Assembly (NCBI RefSeq): GCF_003076475.1
Contig: NZ_CP020919.1
Coordinates: forward strand, 2,418,001 to 2,482,000
Direction: 5' to 3'
From: Flavobacterium kingsejongi
Lineage (GTDB): Bacteria; Bacteroidota; Bacteroidia; Flavobacteriales; Flavobacteriaceae
DNA: 64,000 nucleotides
Made by a program: the position numbers and the translations under genes. Positions 46,118 to 55,948 of the stretch are shown in pieces. Numbering within the stretch: position 1 is the stretch's first letter; the number at the start of each line of letters is the position of its first letter. The notes beneath the pieces were generated by a model. The model saw only the letters and a program-made list of their open reading frames with translations, ran no database searches and had not been told where the DNA came from.

Positions 46118-47689
46118 TTATTTTACCCGATTGAAATCGAGGTCCTGGAAATCATAGCTGAAATCGGTTAATGGGGAAATGGGTTTCATTTTGAGGGCAT
46201 CTGCTTTGCCGTTTTCGTCCAGTTTGAACTCCAGGTAAGCATCTGCATTGTAACTTCTGTTAGACCATTTTACAATAAACGTTGTATTTTTATAAAAGAA
46301 AATTTCACCGTTTAATTTTGGGGATTTTTTAGCTTCGAACCAAAGTTTGCCTTTACGGTCGCTTATGGTAATCTCTCCAAACCAATTATCGGTGTAGGTG
46401 CCTACTACGATCGCATTATTGGTTTTTTTAGCGTTCTTTTTTTGTTCCTTTTTAATGGTTTCCCAGATGTCACGTGTAATCTGGTCGGCTTCATGTTCGT
46501 TTTTAGTAGTGTGGTCGGCATATAGCGTTACATAATCGACTGGGGAGATTCCCAGGTAACTGTTTTTTATAGTGTTGGTGATGGCATTAAAAGCAGCACC
46601 CGATTGCTGGTTGGTCAATACGATTATGCCCAGTTTCAATTCCGGTAAAATTGTGACTTGGGTTACCATGCCTTCCAGTCCTCCGGTATGGGTCACTTGT
46701 TTATAACCTTTGACATCGCTTAGAAACCACCCCAATCCATAGGCGCTAAAGTGCGTATTATAAGGTGGTGTTGGTGTCACCGGAATAATCGTTTGTGGTG
46801 TCCACATTTCGGTATGCTCTTTAACACTGAACAGTTGTTGGTCCAGATTTGTGCCATAGCGGCCATCATTGATCTGTAGAATTGCCCAGCGTGCCATATC
46901 AGAGGCACTGGAGTAAATTCCGGCTGCGGCATCAATGATAGGGTTGGTGTAGCGGTTAATTACCTGTACTTTTCCATCAATGGGAGCATGAGCAGCAATA
47001 ACATTCAGCGTGTCTTTGACCCGATTCCAGGAAGCACGGCTGCGGTTCATCGCTAATGGCTGAAACAAACGTTCTTCTACAAATTCGTCCCAGTTTTTCC
47101 CACTTACTTTGGAAAGCACTTCTCCAGCTACTACATATAGCAGGTTATCGTAATCATATTTGCTCCTGAAATCTGAAACGGGTTTCAAGTAGCGCAGGTT
47201 GTAGATGACATCCGGAATGGTGAAATGGCTTTTATCGGGCCAGAACATCAAATCTCCGGCACCTAAGCCAAGCCCGCTTCTGTGGGTAACCAAATCGCGT
47301 ATGGTAAAATCTTCGGTCACATAGGAATTGTACATTTTAAAGTTTGGCAGGTAACGGATTACTTTATCATCCCAGTCCAGTTTTCCTTCATCGACCAATA
47401 TTGCCAGCGCCGCACAGGTAAAAGCCTTGCTATTGGAAGCGATACCGAATAAGGTATTTTCATCTACCTTTTCACCGGTTTGGAGTGAGCGTATGCCATA
47501 TCCTTTGGCCTGGATTATTTTACCATCTTTGACAATGGCAACGGCAATGCCGGGAACATCAAAAGCTTTGAGTGTTTTGTTGACGAGTTCATCGACCTGA
47601 GTAGGGGTTAAGGCCTGTGCATTACTATAAAAATTGCCTATTGGGCATAGTAATACAATAAGTATTCTGCAAAGTACTATTGTTCTCAT
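46118..47689 (-). CDS. Serine hydrolase, class C beta-lactamase family
   Basis: 523 residues with a signal peptide (hydrophobic stretch ending near residue 24, SNAQ). The nucleophile motif SNSK in FGIASNSKAFTCAALAIL is the SxxK of this family, YDN in YDYDNLLYVVAGEVL the YxN, and HTGG replaces the KTG triad near residue 345. The C-terminal ~110 residues form the DUF3471 beta-rich domain (VGTYTDNWFGEITISDRKGK). Such proteins are mostly periplasmic esterases or peptidases acting on cell-wall or peptide substrates; it need not hydrolyse beta-lactams. Confidence 0.9.
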   Translation of the reverse strand: MRTIVLCRILIVLLCPIGNFYSNAQALTPTQVDELVNKTLKAFDVPGIAVAIVKDGKIIQAKGYGIRSLQTGEKVDENTLFGIASNSKAFTCAALAILVDEGKLDWDDKVIRYLPNFKMYNSYVTEDFTIRDLVTHRSGLGLGAGDLMFWPDKSHFTIPDVIYNLRYLKPVSDFRSKYDYDNLLYVVAGEVLSKVSGKNWDEFVEERLFQPLAMNRSRASWNRVKDTLNVIAAHAPIDGKVQVINRYTNPIIDAAAGIYSSASDMARWAILQINDGRYGTNLDQQLFSVKEHTEMWTPQTIIPVTPTPPYNTHFSAYGLGWFLSDVKGYKQVTHTGGLEGMVTQVTILPELKLGIIVLTNQQSGAAFNAITNTIKNSYLGISPVDYVTLYADHTTKNEHEADQITRDIWETIKKEQKKNAKKTNNAIVVGTYTDNWFGEITISDRKGKLWFEAKKSPKLNGEIFFYKNTTFIVKWSNRSYNADAYLEFKLDENGKADALKMKPISPLTDFSYDFQDLDFNRVK

Positions 47690-47715
47690 AAGGGGTTTGG
47701 GGGTGTACGGTTAAA

Positions 47716-48555
47716 TTAAAATCCGCGTTGTCTTTTGGCTTCAAAGATTAAGATAGCAGCAGCTACAGAAACATTCATAGAATCAATTTCCCCCTGCATT
47801 GGGATGATAATATTCTGTGTTGCTTCTGTTCTCCATTCTTCCGTAAGGCCTGTAGCCTCTGTGCCAACCACAAGAGCAGTAGGTGTAGTGTAATCCTGTG
47901 TATGGTAGGAAGTGGAATTTTGCAATGTCGCGCAATAAAAACGGATATTGTTTTTTTTCAGGAAAGCAATGATTTCCGGTGTAGTACCAGTAGCAATAGT
48001 ATTGGTAAAAACAGAGCCTACACTGGAACGTATAATATTCGGATTATATAAGTCGCTTTTAGGATTTGCAATGATTACAGCATCGAGGTGTGCTGCATCA
48101 GCGGTACGCAATAATGCTCCAATATTTCCTGGCTTTTCAGGCGATTCGGCAACAAGGATCAATGGGTTTTTACCCAGTTCCAGATGCTCTAATGAAAGGT
48201 TTTTGGTTTTAGCGATGGCCAGTAAGCCTTCGGTAGTATCGCGATACGCCAGTTTTTGGTATACTTCTTTATTGATCTCGATGAGTTGTGCGGTGGAATG
48301 CAATCGGCGAACGTCATCTTCGGGACATATTTCAGGCCAGAATAAGAGGGTTTCTATTTCATAACCGCCTTTTAATGCCAGTTCGATTTCACGTTTGCCT
48401 TCAATTAGGAAAGTGCCCGTTTGCCTTCGCGTTTTTGCCTTCTCCTGTAATAAAACCAATGATTTTACATAGGGGTTCTGTATGCTTGTAATCTGTTTCA
48501 AGGTTGTAAGTTTCAAATATTGGGAAGGTAAAGATACAAAGTTTGCGGAAAGCAC
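47716..48555 (-). CDS. TrmH/SpoU-family RNA methyltransferase
   Basis: Up to 279 residues. The only in-frame ATG is at 48555, but alignment-like sequence begins at LKQITSIQNPYVKSL, so the TTG at 48501 is a likely true start (261 residues). The N-terminal RNA-binding domain (about 20-110) is followed by the SPOUT knot: ESPEKPGNIGALLRTADAAH, PNIIRSSVGSVF, ALVVGTEATGLTEEW and QGEIDSMNVSVAAAILIFEA. Family members put a 2'-O-methyl group on rRNA or tRNA ribose; the site is not predictable here. It lies 16 bp downstream of the DUF58 gene. Confidence 0.9.
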   Translation of the reverse strand: MLSANFVSLPSQYLKLTTLKQITSIQNPYVKSLVLLQEKAKTRRQTGTFLIEGKREIELALKGGYEIETLLFWPEICPEDDVRRLHSTAQLIEINKEVYQKLAYRDTTEGLLAIAKTKNLSLEHLELGKNPLILVAESPEKPGNIGALLRTADAAHLDAVIIANPKSDLYNPNIIRSSVGSVFTNTIATGTTPEIIAFLKKNNIRFYCATLQNSTSYHTQDYTTPTALVVGTEATGLTEEWRTEATQNIIIPMQGEIDSMNVSVAAAILIFEAKRQRGF

Positions 48556-48571
48556 CTATGAAAATCTAAAT

Positions 48572-49903
48572 TTATAAAATACCTCTTGATTTTATTTCCA
48601 GATATTTATTAATTGTTTCCAGGGTAAGGTTTTCAGGTTGCGTCAATACGGAGTAAATCCCGTACTTTTTAAGCTCATTTATAATCAGGCGCTTTTCAAA
48701 AGCAAATTTTTCAGCAATCACTTTGTCATAAATTTCCTGAAGTGTATTGGTTTTTTTATTGATCAGCTGGTTCAGTTCTGTGTTGTTGAAAAAAACGACA
48801 ACCAGGAGATGATTTTTTGCAATTGCTTTAAGATACGGTAATTGACGGTGTAAGCCATCGAGGGTTTCAAAATTGGTATAGAGTAAAAGGAGGCTTCTTT
48901 GCGTAATATTTTTTTTGATGTCGACATAGAGCCTGCTGTAATCACTTTCAAAAAAGTCCGTTTTAATATTGTACAGATTGCCCATGATTTTCTGCATCTG
49001 TGAACTGCGTTTTTCTGCTGCTACCCGGTTTTCTACTTTTTTGGAAAAAGAAAACATACCGGCCTTGTCCTGTTTTTTTAAAATAACATTGGAGAGGACC
49101 AAAGTGGAGTTAATAGCGTAATCCAGAAGGCTTAGCCCATTGAAAGGCATTTTCATAACCCGCCCCTTATCGATCATCATATAAACCGATTGGGATTTTT
49201 CATCCTGGAACTGGTTTACCATCAATGCGTTTTTCTTAGAGGTGGCTTTCCAGTTTAGTGTACGGATGTCATCACCCTGCACGTACTCTTTAATCTGCTC
49301 AAATTCCATAGTATGCCCAATACGGCGTATTTTTTTAACCCCATATTGAAACAGGTTATTCGAAAAGGCCATCAGGTCATATTTTCGCAATTGGATGTAG
49401 GAAGGATAGGTAGGGACCATCTGGTTACTGTCAAATGAAAATCTTCTCGAAATCAGCCGTAATGGCGACTGTACATAGATGTTAAGGCTACCGAAAAAAT
49501 ATTCACCGCGCTCTGTAGGGCGCAATTGGTAATTCAATTCATCCAGCGATGAAGCTTTTATTTTACGGATGATTTCAAAATTCCGGATCTGAAATTGGAA
49601 TGGGATTTCATCAACAATTTTTACCCCAATAGGGAAGGTATATAAATTACGGAGGCTTATTTTTATCGGGTTTTCATCTCCATTGGATAATTTTTCCGGT
49701 GTGGTCCGTGTGCCTTCAATACCGGTTCGGGTCAGGAAGAGGATCAGGATGTCCAATCCTAAAAAAGCAATAAGCATTATCAGCAGCAACCATACCGCAT
49801 TGTAGAGCGCTGTAAAAAAGAACGCGCTGCAAAACAGGACTATAATGCCCAATAAGGCATAAAAGAACAGGTTGTTGATGTACAGTTGTTTGATTCGTTT
49901 CAA
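48572..49903 (-). CDS. DUF58 domain protein
   Basis: 443 residues. Two N-terminal membrane segments (NLFFYALLGIIVLFCSAFFF; AVWLLLIMLIAFLGLDILI) precede a cytoplasmic or periplasmic part with the DUF58 signature GDDIRTLNWKATSKKNALMV followed by a von Willebrand A-like stretch (SVYMMIDKGRVMKM). DUF58 proteins are nearly always encoded next to MoxR ATPases, as here (10 bp downstream of it). They are thought to help maturation or surveillance of envelope complexes. Confidence 0.9.
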   Translation of the reverse strand: MKRIKQLYINNLFFYALLGIIVLFCSAFFFTALYNAVWLLLIMLIAFLGLDILILFLTRTGIEGTRTTPEKLSNGDENPIKISLRNLYTFPIGVKIVDEIPFQFQIRNFEIIRKIKASSLDELNYQLRPTERGEYFFGSLNIYVQSPLRLISRRFSFDSNQMVPTYPSYIQLRKYDLMAFSNNLFQYGVKKIRRIGHTMEFEQIKEYVQGDDIRTLNWKATSKKNALMVNQFQDEKSQSVYMMIDKGRVMKMPFNGLSLLDYAINSTLVLSNVILKKQDKAGMFSFSKKVENRVAAEKRSSQMQKIMGNLYNIKTDFFESDYSRLYVDIKKNITQRSLLLLYTNFETLDGLHRQLPYLKAIAKNHLLVVVFFNNTELNQLINKKTNTLQEIYDKVIAEKFAFEKRLIINELKKYGIYSVLTQPENLTLETINKYLEIKSRGIL

Positions 49904-49913
49904 TTTCTTTTGA

Positions 49914-50939
49914 TTAGCGTGGAATTTCTACCGTCTCGATGATTTGCTTAATAATTTCGGTACTGCTGATACCTTCCATTTCGCGTTCGGGTGTTACAAT
50001 TACCCTGTGCTGTAAAACCGGGATAGCAGAGTCTTTAATGTCTTCGGGAGTCACAAAATCGCGTCCGCGTATGGCTGCATATCCTTTGGCTGCATTTAGG
50101 ATCGCTATCGAAGCCCTTGGTGATGCCCCTAAATATAAGAATGAATTTTCCCTTGTGTTTACTACAATCTTAGCAATATAAGCAATCAGTTCTGGTTCTA
50201 CTACAATCTGTTTTACAAGGTCCTGATACTTTCGGATGTCCTCAGCTGTCAGGAGGGTTTGGATTTTGTCCAGTTTGCCCTGGTTTTGAAGCTGATGCTC
50301 CCGCTGGATGATGATGATTTCTTCTTCCAGTTTCGGATAGTCAATGCTTATTTTGAACAGGAAACGGTCCAATTGTGCTTCGGGAAGACGATAGGTTCCT
50401 TCCTGCTCAATTGGATTTTGGGTGGCCAGCACTAAAAATGGAGTATCTAAGATATAGGTTTTTCCATCAATTGTAATTTGGCGCTCTTCCATGACCTCAA
50501 ATAAAGCAGCCTGCGTTTTTGCCGGGGCACGATTGATCTCGTCAATTAAAATCAGGTTCGAAAATACAGGCCCTTTTTTAAACTCAAATTCTGATTTTTT
50601 TAAATCAAAAACCGATGTCCCAAGGATATCTGAAGGCATCAAATCCGGAGTGAACTGGATCCGGCTGAAGCCAATGCTCAGTGTTTTTGCCAGTAATTTG
50701 GCGGTGATCGTTTTTGCGACTCCAGGCACACCTTCCAATAAAACATGGCCATTGGACAACACGGCAACCAATAACTGGTCAATCATTTTATGCTGGCCTA
50801 CAATAACAGTAGACAGCTCCGATTTGATTGCTTCTACACTTTTTTGCAGTTGGGATAAATCCAAACGCGAATTGAAATTGACATTGTCATTCTGGATGTC
50901 TTCTTTATTGAGGTCGATAGGATTTGTATTTTCTTCCAT
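49914..50939 (-). CDS. MoxR-family AAA+ ATPase
   Basis: 341 residues. Walker A GVPGVAKT (about residues 74-81), Walker B NLILIDEINRAPAKTQAALF, sensor ATQNPIEQEGTYRLPEAQLD and arginine-finger region are complete. MoxR ATPases act as chaperone-like remodelling machines, commonly with VWA/DUF58 partners, which is the neighbour downstream. The gene sits in the middle of a tightly spaced five-gene operon. Confidence 0.94.
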   Translation of the reverse strand: MEENTNPIDLNKEDIQNDNVNFNSRLDLSQLQKSVEAIKSELSTVIVGQHKMIDQLLVAVLSNGHVLLEGVPGVAKTITAKLLAKTLSIGFSRIQFTPDLMPSDILGTSVFDLKKSEFEFKKGPVFSNLILIDEINRAPAKTQAALFEVMEERQITIDGKTYILDTPFLVLATQNPIEQEGTYRLPEAQLDRFLFKISIDYPKLEEEIIIIQREHQLQNQGKLDKIQTLLTAEDIRKYQDLVKQIVVEPELIAYIAKIVVNTRENSFLYLGASPRASIAILNAAKGYAAIRGRDFVTPEDIKDSAIPVLQHRVIVTPEREMEGISSTEIIKQIIETVEIPR

Positions 50940-50967
50940 TGTATATCGGATTTAATGCGTGTATAAG

Positions 50968-52164
50968 TTATGCTGTAAATTTTTCGATGGCTTTGTTCAG
51001 TTCGATCAGGTCATGCTCTACCGACTGATAGTGTTTCTTCCGGTGATTTGTAATCAGGTAAAACAACTGTTTTATATCTTCTGGGTTTTTACCGGATTTA
51101 TGCTGTAATTTTTTGATGAATTCGGCATCAAGCACGTTGGTGTCCATCAGGTATTCCTGTCGGATACGGGCCAAGAGGTAAATGATTTTCTTCTCAATAA
51201 TAGTATCATAATCTCCTTCCTGAAAGTATAAATTTCCAATGGTTTTCACAAAATCAACCGTAGTATTTTCCAGGGGTTTTATTTCAGGAATGATCCGTTG
51301 CCTTCTTTTGGCATTAAAGATCATGAAAAGCAACATTCCGATGATAAACAGATACCAGGGCCATTTTAATGGGGGCTGACTAAAAATAAAACGCAAAGGA
51401 GAATCTGAAATGTCTTCACCATATTGATTTTTTAATGCCCAGTGAATTGTGCCTTTCGGAATATAAGAAAGTACTTTTTCGGCATATTGGTAATTGTCGT
51501 TTTTCAGTAATTGGAAATTGGTGAAAGCAACAGGCTGGGTATGCAGGTAAAATACCCCTTTACCATAAGGGATTTTGATAAAGTTGACTAATTTTTTATT
51601 ATGTGTTTTCTGATAGCCCAATACGATCGTTTTTAGCGTATCGATTTTAGAAAAATAATTGGTGCCCGAATTGGAAATCAGGTTATAGGGGGCATTTCCT
51701 AATTTGGGATTTACGACCCAGCTGGGCAAAGTGTCTTTGACTGCATAAGATCCATTATAGTTAAAACCCAAGGAATCCAAAAGCGTTTCCGGGAAAGAAT
51801 TGGAACTGATAAAAGCCGTATTCCCATGTTCTACAAAATATAATATTTCATTGGTAGATTCGGTATCAATTGTATATTCATCGGAAATCATCATGAATGT
51901 GCCGTCTGTCAAATAACGCTCTGTATCATAATCATATTGGTCTACAAAATATTCATAAGGAGTAGTGTTCAGCCGAAAGATCTTCTGGTCCTGAAACATC
52001 ATTGGGATTTCCTCATTAAGGATGTACAATCCAAAAGGTATTTTGTCCTTAATAGAATAGGTAGGTTCCCAGTTGACGGGTTTTGGCTTACTGGAATCAA
52101 TAGTAATGATTATAACAATAAGCACGACGATAATGGCGATATAAAATTTCAGGTTTCTATTCAT
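50968..52164 (-). CDS. DUF4350 domain membrane protein
   Basis: 398 residues. A membrane segment at the N-terminus (FYIAIIVVLIVIIITI) and another near residue 272 (WPWYLFIIGMLLFMIFNAKR) frame a DUF4350 domain with SFPETLLDSLGFNYNGSYAV. The C-terminal about 110 residues are a cytoplasmic helical domain (KLQHKSGKNPEDIKQLFYLI). The start codon overlaps the stop of the DUF4129 gene by one base. Function unknown; part of the MoxR/DUF58 module. Confidence 0.85.
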   Translation of the reverse strand: MNRNLKFYIAIIVVLIVIIITIDSSKPKPVNWEPTYSIKDKIPFGLYILNEEIPMMFQDQKIFRLNTTPYEYFVDQYDYDTERYLTDGTFMMISDEYTIDTESTNEILYFVEHGNTAFISSNSFPETLLDSLGFNYNGSYAVKDTLPSWVVNPKLGNAPYNLISNSGTNYFSKIDTLKTIVLGYQKTHNKKLVNFIKIPYGKGVFYLHTQPVAFTNFQLLKNDNYQYAEKVLSYIPKGTIHWALKNQYGEDISDSPLRFIFSQPPLKWPWYLFIIGMLLFMIFNAKRRQRIIPEIKPLENTTVDFVKTIGNLYFQEGDYDTIIEKKIIYLLARIRQEYLMDTNVLDAEFIKKLQHKSGKNPEDIKQLFYLITNHRKKHYQSVEHDLIELNKAIEKFTA

Positions 52165-52919
52165 TATCGGATCAGGTGAATTGTTTTCTCAAATGCTTTT
52201 TTTGCTTTTTCAAAAGCGGCTTCATCAATTTCAAAGGCGCCATACCAAATGTGGTTGTACAGATAGGAAAGGTAGCCAAACTCTTTACGGAACTCTTCAT
52301 TTTTAATTTCGTAGAAGTAATCAGAATTTGTTTTTTCCGGATCCCATTCAATCAGTTCAGCAGCAGCCATTTTTTTGAGCAGCCATAAATAATAATAGCG
52401 GATGCTCAATCGGTGTTCTCCGGCAAGTGTGCTGTCCTGGATTAGTTTTGCAAAGTCAACCAGGTGCAGGTTTTTCTCAATCTCACTAAGGTTGATGAAT
52501 TTTTTATCGGATGATTTTCCAAAAATCCAGCTTCCTTCTTTATTCATCAGGCTCTTAACGATCAGGAAAATTACCACAACAATAATGATCACTACAATGA
52601 CTTTGAATATTTTTTCTATGGCAGTCATGGAAACTTTACTGCCATCACTACGGAACATTCCGGAGAATATGTTGGCCAGCCATTTTAAAAAGCGTTGCCA
52701 CGCAGTAAGCTCATGGGATTTGGGTTCGTATTGATAATCGGAACTAGTGTAGTGCGATTGAAAATCGGTTTTGAAATGGCGGACTTCAACAGCGGAAGTA
52801 TCAATCAGGATGCTTTTTTTAACTGGAGCGAGATCTTCTGTCCGGGCTGGAATTAAAGTATCCTGTGCCAGAGCACTGGAAACAATAAAAAAGAATAGTA
52901 TGTAGCAGTATTTAATCAA
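52164..52919 (-). CDS. DUF4129 domain membrane protein
   Basis: 251 residues. A signal sequence (YILFFFIVSSALAQ) is followed by an extracytoplasmic stretch and one strong membrane segment around residues 107-127 (VIVVIIIVVVIFLIVKSLM). The C-terminal DUF4129 domain (about 165-250) includes HRLSIRYYYLWLLKKMAAAE and YNHIWYGAFEIDEAAFEKA. It overlaps the SpoIIM-like gene by 8 bp. DUF4129 domains typically accompany transglutaminase or MoxR/DUF58 genes. Confidence 0.85.
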   Translation of the reverse strand: MIKYCYILFFFIVSSALAQDTLIPARTEDLAPVKKSILIDTSAVEVRHFKTDFQSHYTSSDYQYEPKSHELTAWQRFLKWLANIFSGMFRSDGSKVSMTAIEKIFKVIVVIIIVVVIFLIVKSLMNKEGSWIFGKSSDKKFINLSEIEKNLHLVDFAKLIQDSTLAGEHRLSIRYYYLWLLKKMAAAELIEWDPEKTNSDYFYEIKNEEFRKEFGYLSYLYNHIWYGAFEIDEAAFEKAKKAFEKTIHLIR

Positions 52920-53883
52920 TTTTTGGGATGCTTTTTTTATAAACGATTGCGGGGTAAACGAGGTAGTAATAAGAAATGAGGCAAAGCGTCACTAGTATGA
53001 TGAAAATGCTTAAAAAATGCGGCATGTTTACGGAATAACGTGTGATAAAACCTTCCAGGAATCCTGCAGCAATGGTAAAAGGGATTGTACTCAGGAATAT
53101 TTTTATCCCGGTTTTAAATCCATTTTTAAAGGAATTGATGCGGGAGTAGGTTCTTGGAAAGAGTATGCTTGCCCCGAGTATAAAACCAGCAGCTCCTTCA
53201 ATGACAATCGCAAAAATTTCCATAGCACCATGAATCCAGATCCCGCGCACACTTTCCCAAAACACATTTTCTTTATAAAACATATACTGAAAGGCTCCCA
53301 GCATAATACCATTGGAGAACATGGCATAGAAAGTACCTATACCAGCGGTTATACCATAAATGAAACATTTGGCACCTACATACAGGTTATTCATGGTGAT
53401 ACCGATGAAACTGCCCCAGTTACTGCCGCTTTTATATACCGCCACCGGATTCCCTTCTTTGATATTCTGAAGGGTCATGTTAACGTAGGAATCGCCTAAG
53501 ATCAGTCGGATGAAATCATTATCATAATGGGCGGAAAGCACCCCAATCCCAACGGTCACAAAAAAGAGGATGAAAGAATAGAGCAGGTAACGCCTGTGCT
53601 CATACACCAATAAAGGAACCTCCGTTTTAAAAAAATAAACGATCCTGTTGGTTTCTTCCCTTTTGGTTTTATAAATTCGTTGATAAATTTGTGACGCTAA
53701 ATGATTTAAATAAACAACAGTCTTGCTTTTGGGATAGAAAGTTTGTGCATACGATAAATCGTTGACCAATTGTATATATAAACTGGCCATTTCATCAGGA
53801 TTTTTTATAGATTTACCGAAAATAGCCTGTTCGAACCTCAGCCATTTTTCTTTATTTTGTTTAATAAATGCTACTTCTCTCAT
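52912..53883 (-). CDS. Stage II sporulation protein M-like membrane protein
   Basis: 323 residues with about six membrane segments. The family features are visible: NMTLQNIKEGNPVAVYKSGS, MFSNGIMLGAFQYMF and IWIHGAMEIFAIVIEGAAGF. Despite the name these proteins are widespread in non-sporulating bacteria; in Bacteroidetes they occur with RDD, DUF4129 and MoxR genes. First gene of the operon. Its start codon lies 21 bp from that of the divergent RDD gene, so each promoter must overlap the opposite gene. Confidence 0.9.
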   Translation of the reverse strand: MREVAFIKQNKEKWLRFEQAIFGKSIKNPDEMASLYIQLVNDLSYAQTFYPKSKTVVYLNHLASQIYQRIYKTKREETNRIVYFFKTEVPLLVYEHRRYLLYSFILFFVTVGIGVLSAHYDNDFIRLILGDSYVNMTLQNIKEGNPVAVYKSGSNWGSFIGITMNNLYVGAKCFIYGITAGIGTFYAMFSNGIMLGAFQYMFYKENVFWESVRGIWIHGAMEIFAIVIEGAAGFILGASILFPRTYSRINSFKNGFKTGIKIFLSTIPFTIAAGFLEGFITRYSVNMPHFLSIFIILVTLCLISYYYLVYPAIVYKKSIPKID

Positions 53884-53904
53884 AAAGAGCTAAAATATAA
53901 AAAT

Positions 53905-54636
53905 ATGTCAGAATTATCGATAACTACTACACAAAATGTGAATATTAATTTTCAGTCAGCCACAGTGGGGCAAAGGCTGGGAGCATCGTGTATTGATTTC
54001 GTGATTAAGTTTGCATACCTATTCTTTATTGTATGGATTGTATTTGGCATTTTTAGGGTTGAAATTTTCGTAAATCGTATGGATTACTGGTCACAAACGG
54101 CTATTATGATTATATTTTACTCCCCGGTGATTTTTTATTCCCTGATTCAGGAGAGCATGATGGAAGGTCAGACTTTTGGAAAACGCCTCTTACAACTCAA
54201 AGTGGTCAAAATAGAAGGCTACCAGGCTTCCTTTGGTGATTACCTGATTCGATGGATTTTTAAAATTATCGATGTCAGTATCATAGGGTTGATTACTCTT
54301 TCTGTGAGTAAAAAAACACAGCGTTTCGGTGATATGGCAGCCGGAACAGCGGTCATCGCATTAAAGAATACGATCAATATCAGTCATACCATTCTGGAAG
54401 ATATTGGTGATCAGTATGTACCGCGTTATTCGGCAGTGATCAAACTTAGTGATAATGATGCCCGGATTATTAAAGAAACATTCCAGGTCGCTTCCCGGAA
54501 CAATGACTATGAGATACTGAACAAATTATGTGATAAGATCGAATCGGTTACGGGCATTACAAACCATGAGGGAAATCAAACGGATTTTATTCGGATTGTC
54601 CTGAAAGATTATAATTTTTACACCCAATACATGTAA
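53905..54636 (+). CDS. RDD family membrane protein
   Basis: 243 residues from the ATG at 53905; sixteen more codons are open but would overlap the divergent SpoIIM-like gene. Residues about 14-150 form the RDD domain: ATVGQRLGASCIDFVIKFAY with the Arg-Asp pair, two membrane segments, then MEGQTFGKRLLQLKVVKIEG and FGDMAAGTAVIAL. The C-terminal ~85 residues are soluble. Its role is unknown; divergence from the MoxR-DUF58 operon is a common Bacteroidetes arrangement. Confidence 0.9.
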   Translation: MSELSITTTQNVNINFQSATVGQRLGASCIDFVIKFAYLFFIVWIVFGIFRVEIFVNRMDYWSQTAIMIIFYSPVIFYSLIQESMMEGQTFGKRLLQLKVVKIEGYQASFGDYLIRWIFKIIDVSIIGLITLSVSKKTQRFGDMAAGTAVIALKNTINISHTILEDIGDQYVPRYSAVIKLSDNDARIIKETFQVASRNNDYEILNKLCDKIESVTGITNHEGNQTDFIRIVLKDYNFYTQYM

Positions 54637-54678
54637 AATCCGTTATCAGGATTTAGTTATTGATTTATTCCAACTGTT

Positions 54679-55281
54679 ATGTTTTATATTATAGAGATTT
54701 TAGGAACCATTGCGTTCGCTATTTCCGGTGCCCTGACTGCAATGAGCAAAAAGATGGATCCCTTTGGTGTTTTTATCATTGCTTTTGTAACGTCAGTAGG
54801 TGGCGGAACACTTCGGGATGTCCTTATTGGCAGAACGCCGGTAGGGTGGATGCAGAACCTGATTTATGTATACCTGATTTGTTTCGGTTTTCTTTTGGCA
54901 GTTGTTTTTCGTAAAAAACTGGATCGGTTCCGGCGCTCTTTGTTTTTATTTGATACCATTGGTTTAGGTGTATTTACATTGATTGGACTTGAAAAAGGAA
55001 TTGAAACGCACTTACATCCTATTATATGTATCGCTTTGGGAACAATGACTGCTTGTTTTGGGGGCGTGGTCCGGGATATTCTGTGCAACGAAATCCCGGT
55101 GATTTTCCGAAAAGAAATTTATGCTACGATCTGTATTGCGGGCGGGATTGTCTTTTTCCTGCTTCGCGAAACGGGGATACCCAAAGATTGGATTTATATC
55201 ATTACTTCGGGGTTGATTATTGTAGTGCGGCTGACCGTAGTACGCTACAAGCTCTTTTTGCCACCGTTGGAAAAAAACTAG
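54679..55281 (+). CDS. TRIC-like (UPF0126/YicG) cation channel protein
   Basis: 200 residues with about seven short membrane segments in two repeats. The glycine-rich repeat motifs FAISGALTAMSKKMDPFGVF, VGGGTLRDVLIGRTP and FGGVVRDILCNEIPVI are those of the prokaryotic trimeric intracellular cation channel family. Forms a trimeric potassium or small-cation pore in known members. It follows the RDD gene by 42 bp and may be cotranscribed. It ends next to the convergent, disrupted surface protein gene. Confidence 0.92.
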   Translation: MFYIIEILGTIAFAISGALTAMSKKMDPFGVFIIAFVTSVGGGTLRDVLIGRTPVGWMQNLIYVYLICFGFLLAVVFRKKLDRFRRSLFLFDTIGLGVFTLIGLEKGIETHLHPIICIALGTMTACFGGVVRDILCNEIPVIFRKEIYATICIAGGIVFFLLRETGIPKDWIYIITSGLIIVVRLTVVRYKLFLPPLEKN

Positions 55282-55948
55282 CTATTTCGACAAATACAAG
55301 TATCCCGACATGCCATTGGAATAATCCGGATCATTGAGCTCAAGGACATAAAAATAAGTGCCTGCCGGAACGTCATTTCCTTTGATCACAATACCTTTGG
55401 TGGTAACTCCATCCCAGTCGGGCGTATTGTTGTTGCCTTGCCAAACCAGAATCCCCCAGCGATTGTAGACGAAAAGTTCGAAATTCAGAAAAATATCCCG
55501 AAGCCCATCGATGAAGAACGTATCATTCAGCCCATCCCCGTTTGGTGATACAGCATTGTATACAGTAGGTGGGCAATTTTTAGTGTCAAGGAGAAAAGAG
55601 GTAATGCTGAAACAGTCTTCATTTTCAACCCGTACAAAGATTTCTTTTGGGGTTGCCACAGCATGGTATTGATGGGTTTCAGTGATGGGATTATAATCCG
55701 TTTCCGCATTTTCATGGGATTCATAAAAGAATACCTGCTGGTTTGCCGCTGTTTTTACCAAATCTTCGTATCCAGAGAAATCGAAAATACCTGATTTAAA
55801 TCCCAAATTACAGCTGCGCAGGTTGGGAAGGGTCGTAAAACCAGGAGCAAATTTGAGGCTTCCCGGTGCGATAGCCACATTATTATCCTCGTTAATTTCT
55901 ACTACGGTACCATTTCCATTTTCATCCTGATCAACAATTACCATAATA
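55282..55948 (-). pseudogene. C-terminal part of an IS-disrupted T9SS type B surface protein
   Basis: About 220 residues still open. The last 90 (YNAVSPNGDGLNDTFFIDGL ... FELFVYNRWGILVWQG ... PAGTYFYVLELND) are a gliding-motility-associated C-terminal domain, the type B sorting signal of T9SS. The reading frame is cut upstream by IS256 copy 2. An ATG inside the 8-bp target duplication (55944) could start translation, but the product would lack a signal peptide and could not be secreted. The N-terminal part is at 57331-58471. Confidence 0.92.
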
